Assembly: GCA_964629325.1 (NCBI GenBank)
Contig: CAZVSC010000009.1
Location: forward strand, 1 to 64,000
From: Eutrophocola sp964629325
Lineage (GTDB): Bacteria > Pseudomonadota > Gammaproteobacteria > Pseudomonadales > Pseudohongiellaceae
DNA length: 64,000 nucleotides
Direction of reading: 5' to 3'
Shown: one piece after another, positions 1-9,275 of the stretch
How the letters are laid out: each line of letters opens with the position of its first letter
Position numbering within the stretch: position 1 is the first letter of the stretch
Notes under the pieces: generated by a model
Databases searched by the model: none
Told to the model about the DNA's origin: nothing
Seen by the model: the letters and a program-made list of their open reading frames with translations, nothing else
Translations under genes and position numbers: made by a program

Positions 1-54
1 AGTAGCGGACTCATAATCCGTTTGTCCCTGGTTCGAGTCCAGGTGGGCCCACCA
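1..54 (+). tRNA. 3' part of tRNA with CAU anticodon (probably tRNA-Ile2, possibly Met)
   Basis: The window opens inside a tRNA. The anticodon stem pairs 5-9 with 17-21 around the loop CTCATAA (10-16), giving anticodon CAT at 12-14. The T stem pairs 27-31 with 39-43 around TTCGAGT. The acceptor 3' strand TGGGCCC is at 44-50, the discriminator A at 51 and an encoded CCA at 52-54. The acceptor 5' strand and most of the D arm lie outside the window. A CAU anticodon may be elongator Met or the lysidine-modified Ile2. The stem sequence resembles the Ile2 type of gammaproteobacteria, but the missing half prevents a firm choice. Confidence 0.9.
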
Positions 55-421
55 TTTTTCCAACAGGACAATGGTCATTCTCTCCGAGCCATCATCGGCA
101 CATCTCCGAAAGTCCAACATCCATCCATTTGTCCCTGGCACCGAAGCCAGACCGGATGAAGCGCCGGAAAAAGTTCAACTAATGCTGAAGATAACAATGA
201 AAAGCAACCCGGAAGCTGCCAGCGTCGGTTCCATCCTTGCGTATCGCCAGGCAAGTTTCCAGCTGATACACAGGGCCTTCATATCGACATAAAGGGTAGC
301 AGCAGGCATATACCCTTAATCCGACATCACTTCAGGATTTCAGTGAAAAACCCTTGAGACAAGTGTGTGCCTATCCCACCTGGGCCATGCTTGCTTATTT
401 TTTGGGCGTTTCGTCTAAAGC
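55..421. other. Intergenic stretch, no supported gene
   Basis: After a short T-run directly behind the tRNA (55-59) there is no convincing coding frame. One open frame on the plus strand (71-292) has no recognisable motif, no signal peptide and only a weak upstream AGGAC, so it is not called. The region lies between the tRNA and the 3' end of a minus-strand gene. I see no clear hairpin terminator for that gene. Confidence 0.5.
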
Positions 422-1597
422 TTATTGAACAGCATTGATATCTACGGCCTCATCCGAGGATGGCGCCATGTAGATATCCAGGCCGCCGTCGTTCTCGCTC
501 CGCTCGGGAATCGGCTCTCCCCTTGACCGCGCCATTGCCACACGCTCCTGGTAGCGTTTTTCTGCACGGAGCGCATTCGCCACGAAAAAATTGCCCTCAT
601 GGCAGGAGTATTCGAGCACCTCGTAGTCCGGTTGCGTCGTCAAGGTCAGGCGAAAGGTCCACGGACTTTCGAAGGTACGCGGGTCATCGACCGTCACCCG
701 GTATTCGATCATGTCGGCATCGATGCGGGTGAAGCGCTCTTTCAGCACCGCATCCTCGCTATGGGCGAAGCGGCCAAGACTCAGCTTGTCAGTAAAGTTT
801 CTTGTCTCGACGACGAGAGTGTCGCCCTCAAAGTGGCCGCGCGACACGCCCATGTACTGCCTGAGCCCGGCTTCGGGGAAGGCGGCACCACCCAGGGGAA
901 TAATACGGGTGTCATGGAGCATCTCATAAGTGATCGCCACTTCCGTGGGCGATTGCACAATGCGCATGGCATCACCGTAGAGTGAAGGCAGGATGGATCC
1001 TGTCACGCCCCTGGTGATGCAGCGATCGTAATAGGAAAAGTCAGTCGTAGTGTAGAACGGGCCGTTGGCCTGGCCGCGCCTTGCCGCCAGTTGGCGCTGT
1101 TCACCCTCTGCGGTCAGCGGCGGCAGGCGGCCGTCCGCCGGTTCGACGATATAGGACGTGTAACCGAACACCCGCGTCCCGACTTCCGAGGAGTCTATCG
1201 CACTCAGTTGCAGACGCTCGTTGCCCTCGAATTCCTCACCCTGCCGCAGGGAGGCCAGTCCGATATTGCCGCCGGTGGCGCGCTGGTAGAACTCTTCCGC
1301 GTCGAGGGTCTCACGAGCGCCGAATTCCACAGGCCGCTCCATGGGAATGCCCACCATGTCACGACTGGTGAAGGTACCTTCCAGGTTCGGGTCACCCCAG
1401 GAGAAACGCGGCACCTGCCAGTTCGGGTCCGCGAAGACCGCTGCCGTGCGCTCCGCCGGCACCGGGATATCATTCTGCGCCATGGCCAATGGGACACCAG
1501 CGATAGCAAGCATTGCCGCAAGCAGTCGTGACTCGATGACATGCGGCGAATCTTTGCCCCTTACCTGGCCGGCAAACCCGGTTTGTCTTCCCAACAT
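422..1597 (-). CDS. Secreted GDTLVVET-motif family protein, function unknown
   Basis: Uncharacterised exported protein of 391 aa. Its core motif GHFEGDTLVVET (residues 254-265) is shared with five other proteins in this window. A hydrophobic segment at about 24-39 ending in AMA-Q reads as a signal peptide with a long n-region. C193 and C332 sit at positions where relatives also have cysteines, so a disulfide is possible (inference). The frame is open further upstream, but that would run into the divergent gene at 1641. ATG 1597 has GGGGG seven bases ahead, as in other exported genes here. It is transcribed divergently from the next family member. No enzymatic residues can be named. Confidence 0.75.
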   Translation of the reverse strand: MLGRQTGFAGQVRGKDSPHVIESRLLAAMLAIAGVPLAMAQNDIPVPAERTAAVFADPNWQVPRFSWGDPNLEGTFTSRDMVGIPMERPVEFGARETLDAEEFYQRATGGNIGLASLRQGEEFEGNERLQLSAIDSSEVGTRVFGYTSYIVEPADGRLPPLTAEGEQRQLAARRGQANGPFYTTTDFSYYDRCITRGVTGSILPSLYGDAMRIVQSPTEVAITYEMLHDTRIIPLGGAAFPEAGLRQYMGVSRGHFEGDTLVVETRNFTDKLSLGRFAHSEDAVLKERFTRIDADMIEYRVTVDDPRTFESPWTFRLTLTTQPDYEVLEYSCHEGNFFVANALRAEKRYQERVAMARSRGEPIPERSENDGGLDIYMAPSSDEAVDINAVQ

Positions 1598-1640
1598 TCC
1601 TGTTCCCCCGATAAAGCGATGTGTGTCTATAATAGGCCAG

Positions 1641-2474
1641 ATGAAACCACGACTGCTACCCGACCTTATCCGATTTCTTGTTGTTTTGACATGCAGCATC
1701 GTCACTGCGTCCTTTGCTATCGCCCAGGCGCGTGAGCGACCGGAACGCATCAATGGCAAACCCAACCTGAACGGTATCTGGCAGGCCTTCAATACAGCCA
1801 ACTGGAACCTGGAGGCTCATTCTGCCGAGGCTCTGGATGATTTCTGGCAACTGGGTGCCATAGCTGCAATACCTGCCGGCAAAAGCGTCGTAGTGGGCGG
1901 CTCTATTCCTTACCTGCCAGAGGCATTGGCAAAGCGGGATGAAAATCGCAAAGGCTGGCCGGCCGCCGATCCGGAAACCCTGTGTTACATGCCTGGCATT
2001 CCACGCGCGACGTACATGCCCTTCCCCTTCCAGATCGTTCAGGGGGAGGGCGATATCATGACCTTCAGCTATACCTTCGCCAACGCCAACCGCCCTGTTT
2101 ACATGAATCCGGATGATCACCAGGTCGCGCCTGTAGACACCTGGATGGGCAGATCCAACGGCTCCTGGGATGGTGATACGCTGGTCATCGAAGTCAATTC
2201 CACCATCGACCAGACTTGGCTCGATCGCGCAGGCAACCATCACAGTTATGCCATGGTGGTTACCGAGCGCTATACACCGGTTACCGAAAACATCCTGATG
2301 TACCAGGCAACCATTGATGACCCGCAAACATTTTCACGGCCATGGACCATTGCAATGCACCTGTACAGGGACATTGATCCGGACGCCAGGCTCTATGAAT
2401 TCAACTGCGTGGAGTTTTCCGAGGAACTGCTTTACGGCGACCTGATGACCAGGAACCCGGATCGCGCCGAGTAA
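1641..2474 (+). CDS. Secreted GDTLVVET-motif family protein, function unknown
   Basis: 277 aa. A signal peptide ends near AIAQ (residues 26-29), followed by the N-terminal hallmark NGKPNLNGIWQ (38-48), common to this family. The core motif SWDGDTLVIE lies at 175-184 and is followed by a segment resembling QTWLDRAG seen in relatives. C115 and C256 match the cysteine positions of the paralogues. The start at 1641 places the signal peptide at the N-terminus. A DUF6152 gene begins 40 bases after the stop on the same strand, so the two probably form an operon. The function is unknown. An exported binding protein or enzyme is plausible, but no family with known chemistry is recognised. Confidence 0.75.
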   Translation: MKPRLLPDLIRFLVVLTCSIVTASFAIAQARERPERINGKPNLNGIWQAFNTANWNLEAHSAEALDDFWQLGAIAAIPAGKSVVVGGSIPYLPEALAKRDENRKGWPAADPETLCYMPGIPRATYMPFPFQIVQGEGDIMTFSYTFANANRPVYMNPDDHQVAPVDTWMGRSNGSWDGDTLVIEVNSTIDQTWLDRAGNHHSYAMVVTERYTPVTENILMYQATIDDPQTFSRPWTIAMHLYRDIDPDARLYEFNCVEFSEELLYGDLMTRNPDRAE

Positions 2475-2514
2475 AATGCCCGCGAACACAAATACAGAAA
2501 CAGAGGTTTCCACG

Positions 2515-2928
2515 ATGCCCGGCAAATCCACAACCCACATGGTCCTGGCCGTTCTTTTCGGATTCTTAACCAGCCTCCCGGCTGCGGCTCACCACTCCTT
2601 CTCCGCGGAGTTCGATATCAACCAGCCCATCCAGCTGCGCGGCGAAGTCATCCGCATGGTGTTCACCAATCCGCATTCGTATATCTATATCAGCGTCACC
2701 ACCGACAGCGGCGATGTCCAGGAATGGGCAATTGAAGGTGGCGCGCCCAACGCACTGATCCGTCGCGGCTGGAACCGCGACTCGCTGCCAGCCGGCACGG
2801 AAGTGGTCGTTCTTGGTTATCGGTCAAGGGATGGAGAAAACCGCGCCAGTGGCGGCGCCATCACCTTGCCGGACGGTTCGGAACTGGATGCCACATCGGC
2901 GGGTATCGGGGCTCCTCCCGGACAATAG
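2515..2928 (+). CDS. DUF6152 family exported protein
   Basis: 137 aa small beta-rich exported protein. The signal peptide ends in AAA and the predicted mature protein begins HHSFSAEFD. Family marks are TNPHSY (about residue 55) and a GW-plus-basic segment (RRGWNRDSL). ATG 2515 is chosen because AGAGG lies eight bases upstream. An ATG at 2476, right after the previous stop, would add 13 residues ahead of the signal. Its position behind a GDTLVVET gene repeats at 12876/13312 and 24633/25049. The mature N-terminal His-His and the conserved NPH histidine suggest metal binding, which is inference. The family has no known function. Confidence 0.8.
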   Translation: MPGKSTTHMVLAVLFGFLTSLPAAAHHSFSAEFDINQPIQLRGEVIRMVFTNPHSYIYISVTTDSGDVQEWAIEGGAPNALIRRGWNRDSLPAGTEVVVLGYRSRDGENRASGGAITLPDGSELDATSAGIGAPPGQ

Positions 2929-2949
2929 GAATCACCCCGCTTTCAGCAC

Positions 2950-5253
2950 TCAGGCCAGTGCCTGCCTCACATACTCCGGTGATAACGGCAACCGGCGTAT
3001 ACGTACACCGGTGGCATTGAACACGGCATTGGCCACTGCGGCCGGCACCGTCACGTGGCTTGGTTCGCCGGCGCCGCCAGGCGGCAGATCCGGCCGGTTC
3101 AGCGTCACGATCTCGATACTTTCCGGCGCATCCCGGATATCCAGGATCGGGTAACTCAGCCAGTCGACACTGCGTACCATTTCTTCATCGAAACGCACTT
3201 CCTCGAACAGGGTGCGGCTCAATCCCTGCACGATATTGCCTTCGATGGTGGTGCGCAGGCTCTTCGGGTTGATGATCAACCCGCAGTCGTGGGCCACGTA
3301 GAAACGTCGCGCCCATACGCGCCCGGTAGCCGGCTCCACCTCCACATCGCAGACGGTGGCAACATATCCACCGAAGGCCGTGGCCAGGGAAACACCTCGA
3401 CCGGCAAGCAATTCACCGCTGCGTTTGCCCTGCGGTGCCGGGCGGCTTTCCCAGCCGGCCAGTTCGGCGACGGCTTCCAGCACAGCCCGCTCACGGTCAT
3501 GCGTGAGGTACTGCAAACGCAGGGCGATAGGATCCTGGCTTGTGGCGACGGCAACCTCGTCGATGAAACTTTCGTGGGCAAAGTGAACCTGCGGCTCCTG
3601 CGGTGCCCGCATGTGCGATGTGCGCAGCGGCGAGGCCTTCTCCTGCAGCGGTGCAATGGTCTCCCAGTACGCCACGCTGTTGGGGAATTCATAGGATTCG
3701 GTCGGCGCGCCGAAATTATGCCGCCCTTCCCGTTCGTAGCCGGTGAGCTGGCCCACCAGCGTATCCTTGGGTTCGGATGCATTGAACCAGACATCCCAGC
3801 CCGACATGCCCTTGGCATGGAAATACCAGGCATTTATCGATTTGTCCTGCCCGATGCCCGCCTGGCAATTGATCACACAGGGCGGCGCCTTGGGATCCCA
3901 GGCGTGGCCCTCATGGCGCATCCACTGCATGCGCACAGGCTGGCCAAGATACTGTGACAACAGCGCCGCTTCATAGGCCGCCTCATCGGCATCGCTGCGA
4001 CCGTAGGAGCCGGGGCCGGGTTTCCATATGACCCGCACCTGCTCCAGGTCCATACCCAGAATCTGCGCGATACCGTTGCGGGTATCGTGCGGCTTCTGGG
4101 TATCGGAATAAATCTCGGCATAACCGTCTTTCACATCAGCGACACCCAGTGACGGCCCCATGCGGGCATGGGACTGGAACGGCACGAAGTAGCTCGCCTC
4201 GAGCCGCGCATCCGCATTGGCTATTGCACGCAGCGTTGGCGCTGTTTCATAGGGCCGGCCGCCAAAGCCGCCCGTGGCGCTGTTACCGGTCGCAGGGCTG
4301 TTCTCGATATGGTCAAAAAGCTGTGCCATCGGCGGGAACGGGTCATCCGCCTGGCTCCACGTCACCACGAGTTCCCGGGATGCACGGATCGCGGCCCATT
4401 CGGTGTCGGCCACCACGGCCAGGAAATCGCCCAGGCGTACGACGCGTGCGGACGCAATGCCCCTGATCGAACTTGCATCGACCGCAACAGGCACCTGGTT
4501 GGCCACTGGCGGTCGCACGGCACGGGCATGCACCATGCCAGGCAGTACTACATGGTGGCAGTACTCGGTCGTCGCCATGATCTTGCCCGGTATATCCTTG
4601 CGCGGCACGGACGTGCCGACCACGCTGTAATTGGCAGCCTGTTTCGGCTGCGCCTGCCCGAATACGTTCAGGCCGTTGCCAAAGTTGCCGTTCCAGTCCA
4701 GTTCCGTATCGAGGCCATCGGCGATCAGCTCAGCGTAGCTGACGCGTGGCGAGGCACTGGCAGCGGATACGACGCCATTGCTTACACTGAGTGATTCAGC
4801 GGGCTGCCCCAGCACAGTGGCGGCCCGATCAAGCAGCACGCGGCGCGCCTCGGCGGCGGCATTGCGCAGGGCATTGGCACCCTGCCTGCAGCCACTGGAG
4901 CCGCTTGCCCCGCCCTGGTTGGCCGTACGGTGGGTATCGCCCATCACGACATTGACCACATTCACATCCAGGTCGAGTTCCTCGGCCACCACCTGGGCTA
5001 TGGCGGTATCCACGCCCTGCCCCATGTCCATCTTGCCGAAAAAGGCCGTGACGACACCATTGGTGTCAAAGGACAGCCAGGTATCGAGTTGGGCAGGACC
5101 AATCGGGCGGGGTGATGCTGCCAGGGTCTGCGCCTGGCTGCTGTTCATCGTGAGGATATTGAGGCCACTGCCGGTCGTGCAGGCGAAGACGATGGCGCCC
5201 TGGCCCATGAAGCGGCGGCGTGCGAAATCGACAGGTTGTTCATGCTTACCCAT
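2950..5253 (-). CDS. Molybdopterin-binding subunit of an isoquinoline 1-oxidoreductase-type molybdenum hydroxylase
   Basis: 767 aa, the usual length for the large subunit of this xanthine dehydrogenase subfamily (IorB-like). It hydroxylates a heterocycle or aldehyde at a molybdenum-MCD centre; the substrate here is unknown. A Tat signal (RRRFMGQGA, about residues 12-20) indicates periplasmic location. Near the C-terminus GGAGEP carries the glutamate typical of the active site. MDMGQGVDT and the QGGASGSSG region are also family-like. It overlaps the 2Fe-2S subunit gene by 8 bases, so both are made together. There is no accessory (XdhC-like) or cytochrome gene next to it. The family assignment is firm; the substrate is not. 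Confidence 0.9.
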   Translation of the reverse strand: MGKHEQPVDFARRRFMGQGAIVFACTTGSGLNILTMNSSQAQTLAASPRPIGPAQLDTWLSFDTNGVVTAFFGKMDMGQGVDTAIAQVVAEELDLDVNVVNVVMGDTHRTANQGGASGSSGCRQGANALRNAAAEARRVLLDRAATVLGQPAESLSVSNGVVSAASASPRVSYAELIADGLDTELDWNGNFGNGLNVFGQAQPKQAANYSVVGTSVPRKDIPGKIMATTEYCHHVVLPGMVHARAVRPPVANQVPVAVDASSIRGIASARVVRLGDFLAVVADTEWAAIRASRELVVTWSQADDPFPPMAQLFDHIENSPATGNSATGGFGGRPYETAPTLRAIANADARLEASYFVPFQSHARMGPSLGVADVKDGYAEIYSDTQKPHDTRNGIAQILGMDLEQVRVIWKPGPGSYGRSDADEAAYEAALLSQYLGQPVRMQWMRHEGHAWDPKAPPCVINCQAGIGQDKSINAWYFHAKGMSGWDVWFNASEPKDTLVGQLTGYEREGRHNFGAPTESYEFPNSVAYWETIAPLQEKASPLRTSHMRAPQEPQVHFAHESFIDEVAVATSQDPIALRLQYLTHDRERAVLEAVAELAGWESRPAPQGKRSGELLAGRGVSLATAFGGYVATVCDVEVEPATGRVWARRFYVAHDCGLIINPKSLRTTIEGNIVQGLSRTLFEEVRFDEEMVRSVDWLSYPILDIRDAPESIEIVTLNRPDLPPGGAGEPSHVTVPAAVANAVFNATGVRIRRLPLSPEYVRQALA

Positions 5254-5773
5254 GCTTCACCTCCCCGTTTGCATAATCGCTGACGCGCGTACCGGCCACT
5301 GGTTGACCCAATGCAATGGCGTCGGCTGCCCGGCGTACGGCTCTAATAATGGCCATATGCGTACCACAGCGGCATTTGAGGCCGGTGAGCATCTGGCGGA
5401 TTTCTGCATCGCTGCGATCGGGATCCTGTTCCAGTGCGGCAACGGCCGTCATCATCCAGCCGTTGGAGCAGTAGCCGCACTGTGCCGCCTCCTCCTCGAT
5501 GAAGGCTGCCTGTACGGGATGCGGGTTTTCAGGGGTGCCGATTCCGTCCAGCGTGCGTATTTCGCCATTGACGGCTGCGGCAATCGGCAGGATGCAGGAA
5601 CGCACCGCATTGCCATTCAGGATGACTGTGCAGGCGCCGCACTGGGACAGCCCGCAACCGAACTTCGGACCTCTCAATCCCAGCTCGTTGCGCAGGGCAT
5701 ACAGCAGCGGCATATCGGCATCGGCTTCCACTGCCTGCCCTGTGCCGTTTACCACAAGGTTGTACAAAGGCAT
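5246..5773 (-). CDS. 2Fe-2S small subunit of the molybdenum hydroxylase (IorA-like)
   Basis: 175 aa, typical for the two-cluster small subunit. The plant-type cluster uses C40, C45, C48 and C60 (GCGLSQCGAC). The second cluster uses C99, C102, C134 and C136 (CGYC and CRC). It passes electrons from the molybdenum subunit to an outside acceptor, probably a cytochrome. It has no signal peptide of its own; in this family the small subunit is carried through Tat with the large one. The start at 5773 is preferred over an in-frame ATG at 5797 because it gives the standard N-terminus (MPLYNLVVNG). GGGGG lies nine bases upstream. Confidence 0.9.
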   Translation of the reverse strand: MPLYNLVVNGTGQAVEADADMPLLYALRNELGLRGPKFGCGLSQCGACTVILNGNAVRSCILPIAAAVNGEIRTLDGIGTPENPHPVQAAFIEEEAAQCGYCSNGWMMTAVAALEQDPDRSDAEIRQMLTGLKCRCGTHMAIIRAVRRAADAIALGQPVAGTRVSDYANGEVKHG

Positions 5774-5873
5774 GATTTGAATCCCCCAATGGAACAAATG
5801 TATCTATGTCCGGAATCTAGCTTTTCCCGAAGCATTAGTCCATGGCTGCACGGCGGCTGTGCCGGTGAAGGAG

Positions 5874-6362
5874 TTACTTGCGGGTGATGGCGCTGGTGGT
5901 GGCGTTATTGGCCAGGTTCTGGCCTTCGCGCATGGCGGCCGTGAGGCCGATGATGTACTGGTTGGTGGTGCCGAAATAGGTATCGGAGGCAACATCGAGG
6001 TTGCTGGATGCGACGTTCAGCACGCGCAGGTAGAGCCGGCCGGGCGGGTTGTCGTCGCCATAGCGGGGCGCATTGCTGAACATGCCCTCCCTTGTCATTT
6101 CAACGAGCACCTTCATGACACGCGTCAGGTTGTTCTGCATTTCCGCCTGGGTGAGCCTGTTTTCCTCGCCTTCTCCATTCACGCCCAGCGCCAGTTCCAG
6201 CGCCGCCTGTCCGACCTGGTCTGCCGTGGCGGTTTCCGCAGAGATGCCTGCCGGCAGGCGCCCGAGAATTGCACGGCGAATTTCACTGTCACTGAGTTGC
6301 GCGGAAGCGCCCACGGCTACCATTGTACTCAACAGGAAAAAACAGATGCGCAGCATGGTCAT
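5874..6362 (-). CDS. Exported protein of unknown function downstream of ankyrin gene
   Basis: 162 aa. A signal peptide (hydrophobic to about residue 20, ending ASAQ) is followed by a soluble domain with no motif I recognise. The remainder is mostly helical in appearance (LSDSEIRRAILGRL, then QNNLTRVMKVLVEM) with a middle YGDDNPPGRLYLRVLNV segment. ATG 6362 begins seven bases after the ankyrin gene stop, so it is probably co-translated with it as the last gene of the first cassette. ATG 6356 is an alternative start. Copies two and three of the cassette do not carry this gene, so it looks like an accessory of copy one. Confidence 0.65.
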   Translation of the reverse strand: MTMLRICFFLLSTMVAVGASAQLSDSEIRRAILGRLPAGISAETATADQVGQAALELALGVNGEGEENRLTQAEMQNNLTRVMKVLVEMTREGMFSNAPRYGDDNPPGRLYLRVLNVASSNLDVASDTYFGTTNQYIIGLTAAMREGQNLANNATTSAITRK

Positions 6363-6369
6363 GGAATGA

Positions 6370-7842
6370 TCAGTTATCCAGGAGTGCGTCGATAAAGGCG
6401 ACGGTTTCGCTGTAACCCATCAATTCAGCAAGATCGCGCGGCGTCATGCCCCCGACATCCCTGGCATGAAAATCCACGCCCTGTTCCCAGGCATATTGCA
6501 GGGCAGCGTTCCAGCCGGCCTTGGCCGCACCGTGGGCGACATTCTGGCCGTTGGAGGCGACGTCATGGATACTGGCGCCGGCTTCGACCAGCAGTTTCAT
6601 GATGGCTGCCGCCTGCTCCGCTGTCTTGTATTCCCCCGAAATCGGATACTCCATGAAGATACCGTAGACACGCCACACACCCGCCGCCGTCAGGATCGGG
6701 GTGACATCGTAAATCTTGTTGGCGGCGTTCACATTGGCGTCATAGGCCAGCAGCAATTCCACGGCTTCCACGTCGCCCGCTTTGGCGGCCTTGTGCAGTG
6801 CCGTCGCACCACCGTTGAGGACGCGACCGTCCGGACTGGCATCGGTATAGCCGCGATCACCACCGGCGCGGAACGGCGGCTCCTTCTTCAGGCGCATGTC
6901 CGGGTTGATGCCCATGTCGAGCAGGGTCCTGGCGATATCCAGGGCGGTAAGCTGGTCCGTTGACGGCAGATCGCCGCGCCGGCTGCTGGGTATCAGGTGC
7001 AGATCGATGGTGTGATACAGGGCATTGCGTCCCCACCAGTCCCAGCGCTGGATATCGGCACCGCGCTCAATAAGCAGGTTCGCGGCATCCCAGTGCAGGT
7101 TCAGGGTCGCCATCAGCAACGGTGACTGCCCCCACAGATCGGTCAGGTCGATGTCGGCACCGCCGTCGAGCAGGGCCTCGATGCAACCCTGGCACCCTTC
7201 CCTGGCGGCATACAGCAGCGGTGTATAACCACCCGGATCGATCGGCTTCACACGCGGCTCCGACGTGATGTAGCGCGGCCAGCTGTTGTCCTTGCCGCGC
7301 GCATCCACCTGCGCACCGTGTTCGACAAGCAAACGGACCATGTCGGGCTGGCTCTGGGAGGATGCCCACATCAGTGCCGTCTGCTCGCCCCAATGTTCAC
7401 GGGCATTCACATCGGCGCCGCGCTCGAGCAGCAATGTCGCCGTATCGGTATTGCCCGTGCGGGCCACCGCCATGAGCAGGGTCTGGCCATCGGGGTTGGG
7501 AGATTCCGGATCGCCACCGGCTTCAAGCAGGGACCGCATGATGGTGAAGTCGCCATGGACAGCGGCCACTGTCATGGGCGTGGCGTTGTAATCGTTTTGC
7601 GCGTTGGGGTCGGCGCCTGCTTCCAGCAGGCGTCCGACCAGAAGGGCATCCTGGTGATGCACTGCCCAGTGCAGGGCCGTGGTGCCGTCTACCGAGCGTT
7701 CGTTGACATCGGCGCCCTGGTCCAGAAGAGCCAGTGCGGCAGGCTGGTTGCCCTGCTCAGCCAGTACCGGCAGTGAATCCGCACCGAGTACCGGCAAGGC
7801 GGTCAGCAGCAGTGCTGCCAGTGTGGCGCGCAGGACGTTCAC
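6370..7842 (-). CDS. Exported ankyrin-repeat protein (cassette copy 1)
   Basis: 490 aa. The signal peptide is VLRATLAALLLTALPVLGA. About ten ankyrin repeats follow, recognised by repeated [DG]xTALHWA, LLExGAD and N/D-loop signatures from about residue 40 to the end. Ankyrin repeats bind proteins; with the signal peptide the protein should be periplasmic, unusual for this fold. The start is taken as GTG 7842, one base after the DUF1552 stop (TGA-C-GTG), which implies coupled translation. An upstream ATG (7890) lies inside the DUF1552 gene. It follows DUF1592 and DUF1552 genes exactly as in the cassettes at 28996 and 58409. Confidence 0.85.
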   Translation of the reverse strand: MNVLRATLAALLLTALPVLGADSLPVLAEQGNQPAALALLDQGADVNERSVDGTTALHWAVHHQDALLVGRLLEAGADPNAQNDYNATPMTVAAVHGDFTIMRSLLEAGGDPESPNPDGQTLLMAVARTGNTDTATLLLERGADVNAREHWGEQTALMWASSQSQPDMVRLLVEHGAQVDARGKDNSWPRYITSEPRVKPIDPGGYTPLLYAAREGCQGCIEALLDGGADIDLTDLWGQSPLLMATLNLHWDAANLLIERGADIQRWDWWGRNALYHTIDLHLIPSSRRGDLPSTDQLTALDIARTLLDMGINPDMRLKKEPPFRAGGDRGYTDASPDGRVLNGGATALHKAAKAGDVEAVELLLAYDANVNAANKIYDVTPILTAAGVWRVYGIFMEYPISGEYKTAEQAAAIMKLLVEAGASIHDVASNGQNVAHGAAKAGWNAALQYAWEQGVDFHARDVGGMTPRDLAELMGYSETVAFIDALLDN

Positions 7843-7843
7843 G

Positions 7844-9175
7844 TCAGACTTCCGCGAACAGGCCCGTGCTGTCACCGAGGGATTCCACACCGGGGATACC
7901 GGCCCTGTCCAGAATGGTCAGGATCAGGTTGGCATGCGGCGTGTCCGCGGCATAGGCAAGATGCTGGCCGCCCTTGATGCGGCCATTACCCTTCCCGAAG
8001 ATCGCCGACGGCAGCGGGTTGGCATTGTGCGCATTGGAGTCACTCATATTGCTGCCGAACAGGATAATGGAGTGATCGAGCAGCGAGCCGTCGCCGTCAG
8101 GTGTACTGCTTAAACGGTCCAGGAAGCGTGCGAATATCCTGGCGTGATAAGCCTGCACGATCGCGCACTTGTCCATGTTCGACTGGATATAACGGTGATG
8201 TGACAGCGGGTGGTAGGCATCGGAGATACCGATCTGGTTATAGGTCAGCATGCTGATTTCCGCGGAGAGCATCATGCTGGTGATACGGGTCAGTTCCGCT
8301 TCATAGGCAAGCGCCGTCAGGTCGAGCATCAGGTTGATGTGCTCTTCCCAGTTGCCGGGCACGCCCAGTGGCGCATCCGGAATCTCGACACCGGTGAAAT
8401 CCTGCTGGCCCAGTTTCTGTACCTGACGTTCGACATCCCGCACCGAGTCCAGGTATTCCTCCATGCGCTGCTGGTCGGCATTGCCCAGCCGGCCGGTCAG
8501 CGAGGAGGCGCTTTCGGAGACCAGGTCCAGCAGACTGAACTTCTGGTTCATGATGGATTCGCGCTCGGCGGCGGTGTCACCCTGGCCGAACATGCGGAAG
8601 AACAGTTTGCGCGGATTGTGCTCCAGCGGCAGCGGCTGGGTGCGCGTGCGGAACGAAATGGTGGAACCGTAGCCGCAACCGAGGGTGGGGTCACAGGCGC
8701 CCGCACTGGAGGCTTTCACCTCGGTGCACAGTTCCAGAGAAGGAAAAGGTGTGTCCCGGCCAAGATGCTGGGCGGCAATCTGGTCGGCGGATATGCCGTA
8801 GTTCGGATCGTTTTCATCGACGGTGAACGGCGAGGCGCAGCTCAGCCATGTTCCCGGTGACGTGGCATGCACGCCGGCACCTTCAGCCGCCCGGTTGCGC
8901 AGGCCGCTGACGATGGTCATCTGGTCGCGGTATTTCTCCAGCGGTTTCAAAATGGGTGTCATCGCGAAATCGGTACCCGCGGTTTTCGGCGTCCACTTGT
9001 CCATGATGGCGCCATGGGGAAAGTAGAAGAATCCCAGCTTGGGACTCGGCGCGGCAGCGGTTTGCGCCAGCGCGGTACCCGCCGGAATCATCGCATCCAG
9101 CAGCGGCAGGCCGATGGCGGTCCCCATCCCCCTGAGCATGGTCCTGCGTGACAGGTGTTTCTTCGATATGAACAT
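7844..9175 (-). CDS. DUF1552 family protein with Tat signal (cassette copy 1)
   Basis: 443 aa, normal for DUF1552. The twin-arginine signal KKHLSRRTMLRGMG (residues 5-18) and a hydrophobic stretch ending in ALAQ mark folded export to the periplasm. Inside are the family features FPHGA, FGSNMSDSNAHN and HHR near a DLTALAYEAELTR helix. DUF1552 has no proven activity. It resembles the DUF1501/alkaline-phosphatase-like group, and a metal-dependent hydrolase role is only inference. ATG 9175 has GGGGGAAGAC upstream. Its partner DUF1592 gene lies 100 bases upstream and the ankyrin gene one base downstream. Confidence 0.88.
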   Translation of the reverse strand: MFISKKHLSRRTMLRGMGTAIGLPLLDAMIPAGTALAQTAAAPSPKLGFFYFPHGAIMDKWTPKTAGTDFAMTPILKPLEKYRDQMTIVSGLRNRAAEGAGVHATSPGTWLSCASPFTVDENDPNYGISADQIAAQHLGRDTPFPSLELCTEVKASSAGACDPTLGCGYGSTISFRTRTQPLPLEHNPRKLFFRMFGQGDTAAERESIMNQKFSLLDLVSESASSLTGRLGNADQQRMEEYLDSVRDVERQVQKLGQQDFTGVEIPDAPLGVPGNWEEHINLMLDLTALAYEAELTRITSMMLSAEISMLTYNQIGISDAYHPLSHHRYIQSNMDKCAIVQAYHARIFARFLDRLSSTPDGDGSLLDHSIILFGSNMSDSNAHNANPLPSAIFGKGNGRIKGGQHLAYAADTPHANLILTILDRAGIPGVESLGDSTGLFAEV

Positions 9176-9275
9176 GTGTCTTCCCCCGGACCCGCCCTCG
9201 GGCCCCCTTTTACCTGGCTAGCGTTGTGGTACCACTGCCATGCCAATAAAACTGGTCAATAACTATACAGCAAGT

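Noticed and set aside
1..54. tRNA fragment as integration site of a genomic island
   Set aside because: No integrase, no direct repeat of the tRNA 3' end and no mobile gene found in the window.
71..292. Open frame of 73 codons after the tRNA
   Set aside because: No motif, no signal peptide and only a weak ribosome site; composition does not resemble the neighbouring genes.
3055..3957. Plus-strand frame of 300 codons opposite the molybdenum hydroxylase gene
   Set aside because: Shadow frame in GC-rich DNA; the minus-strand frame has complete family motifs. The same applies to the long plus-strand frames at 10740-11726, 23149-24435, 37026-38537 and 51477-53438.
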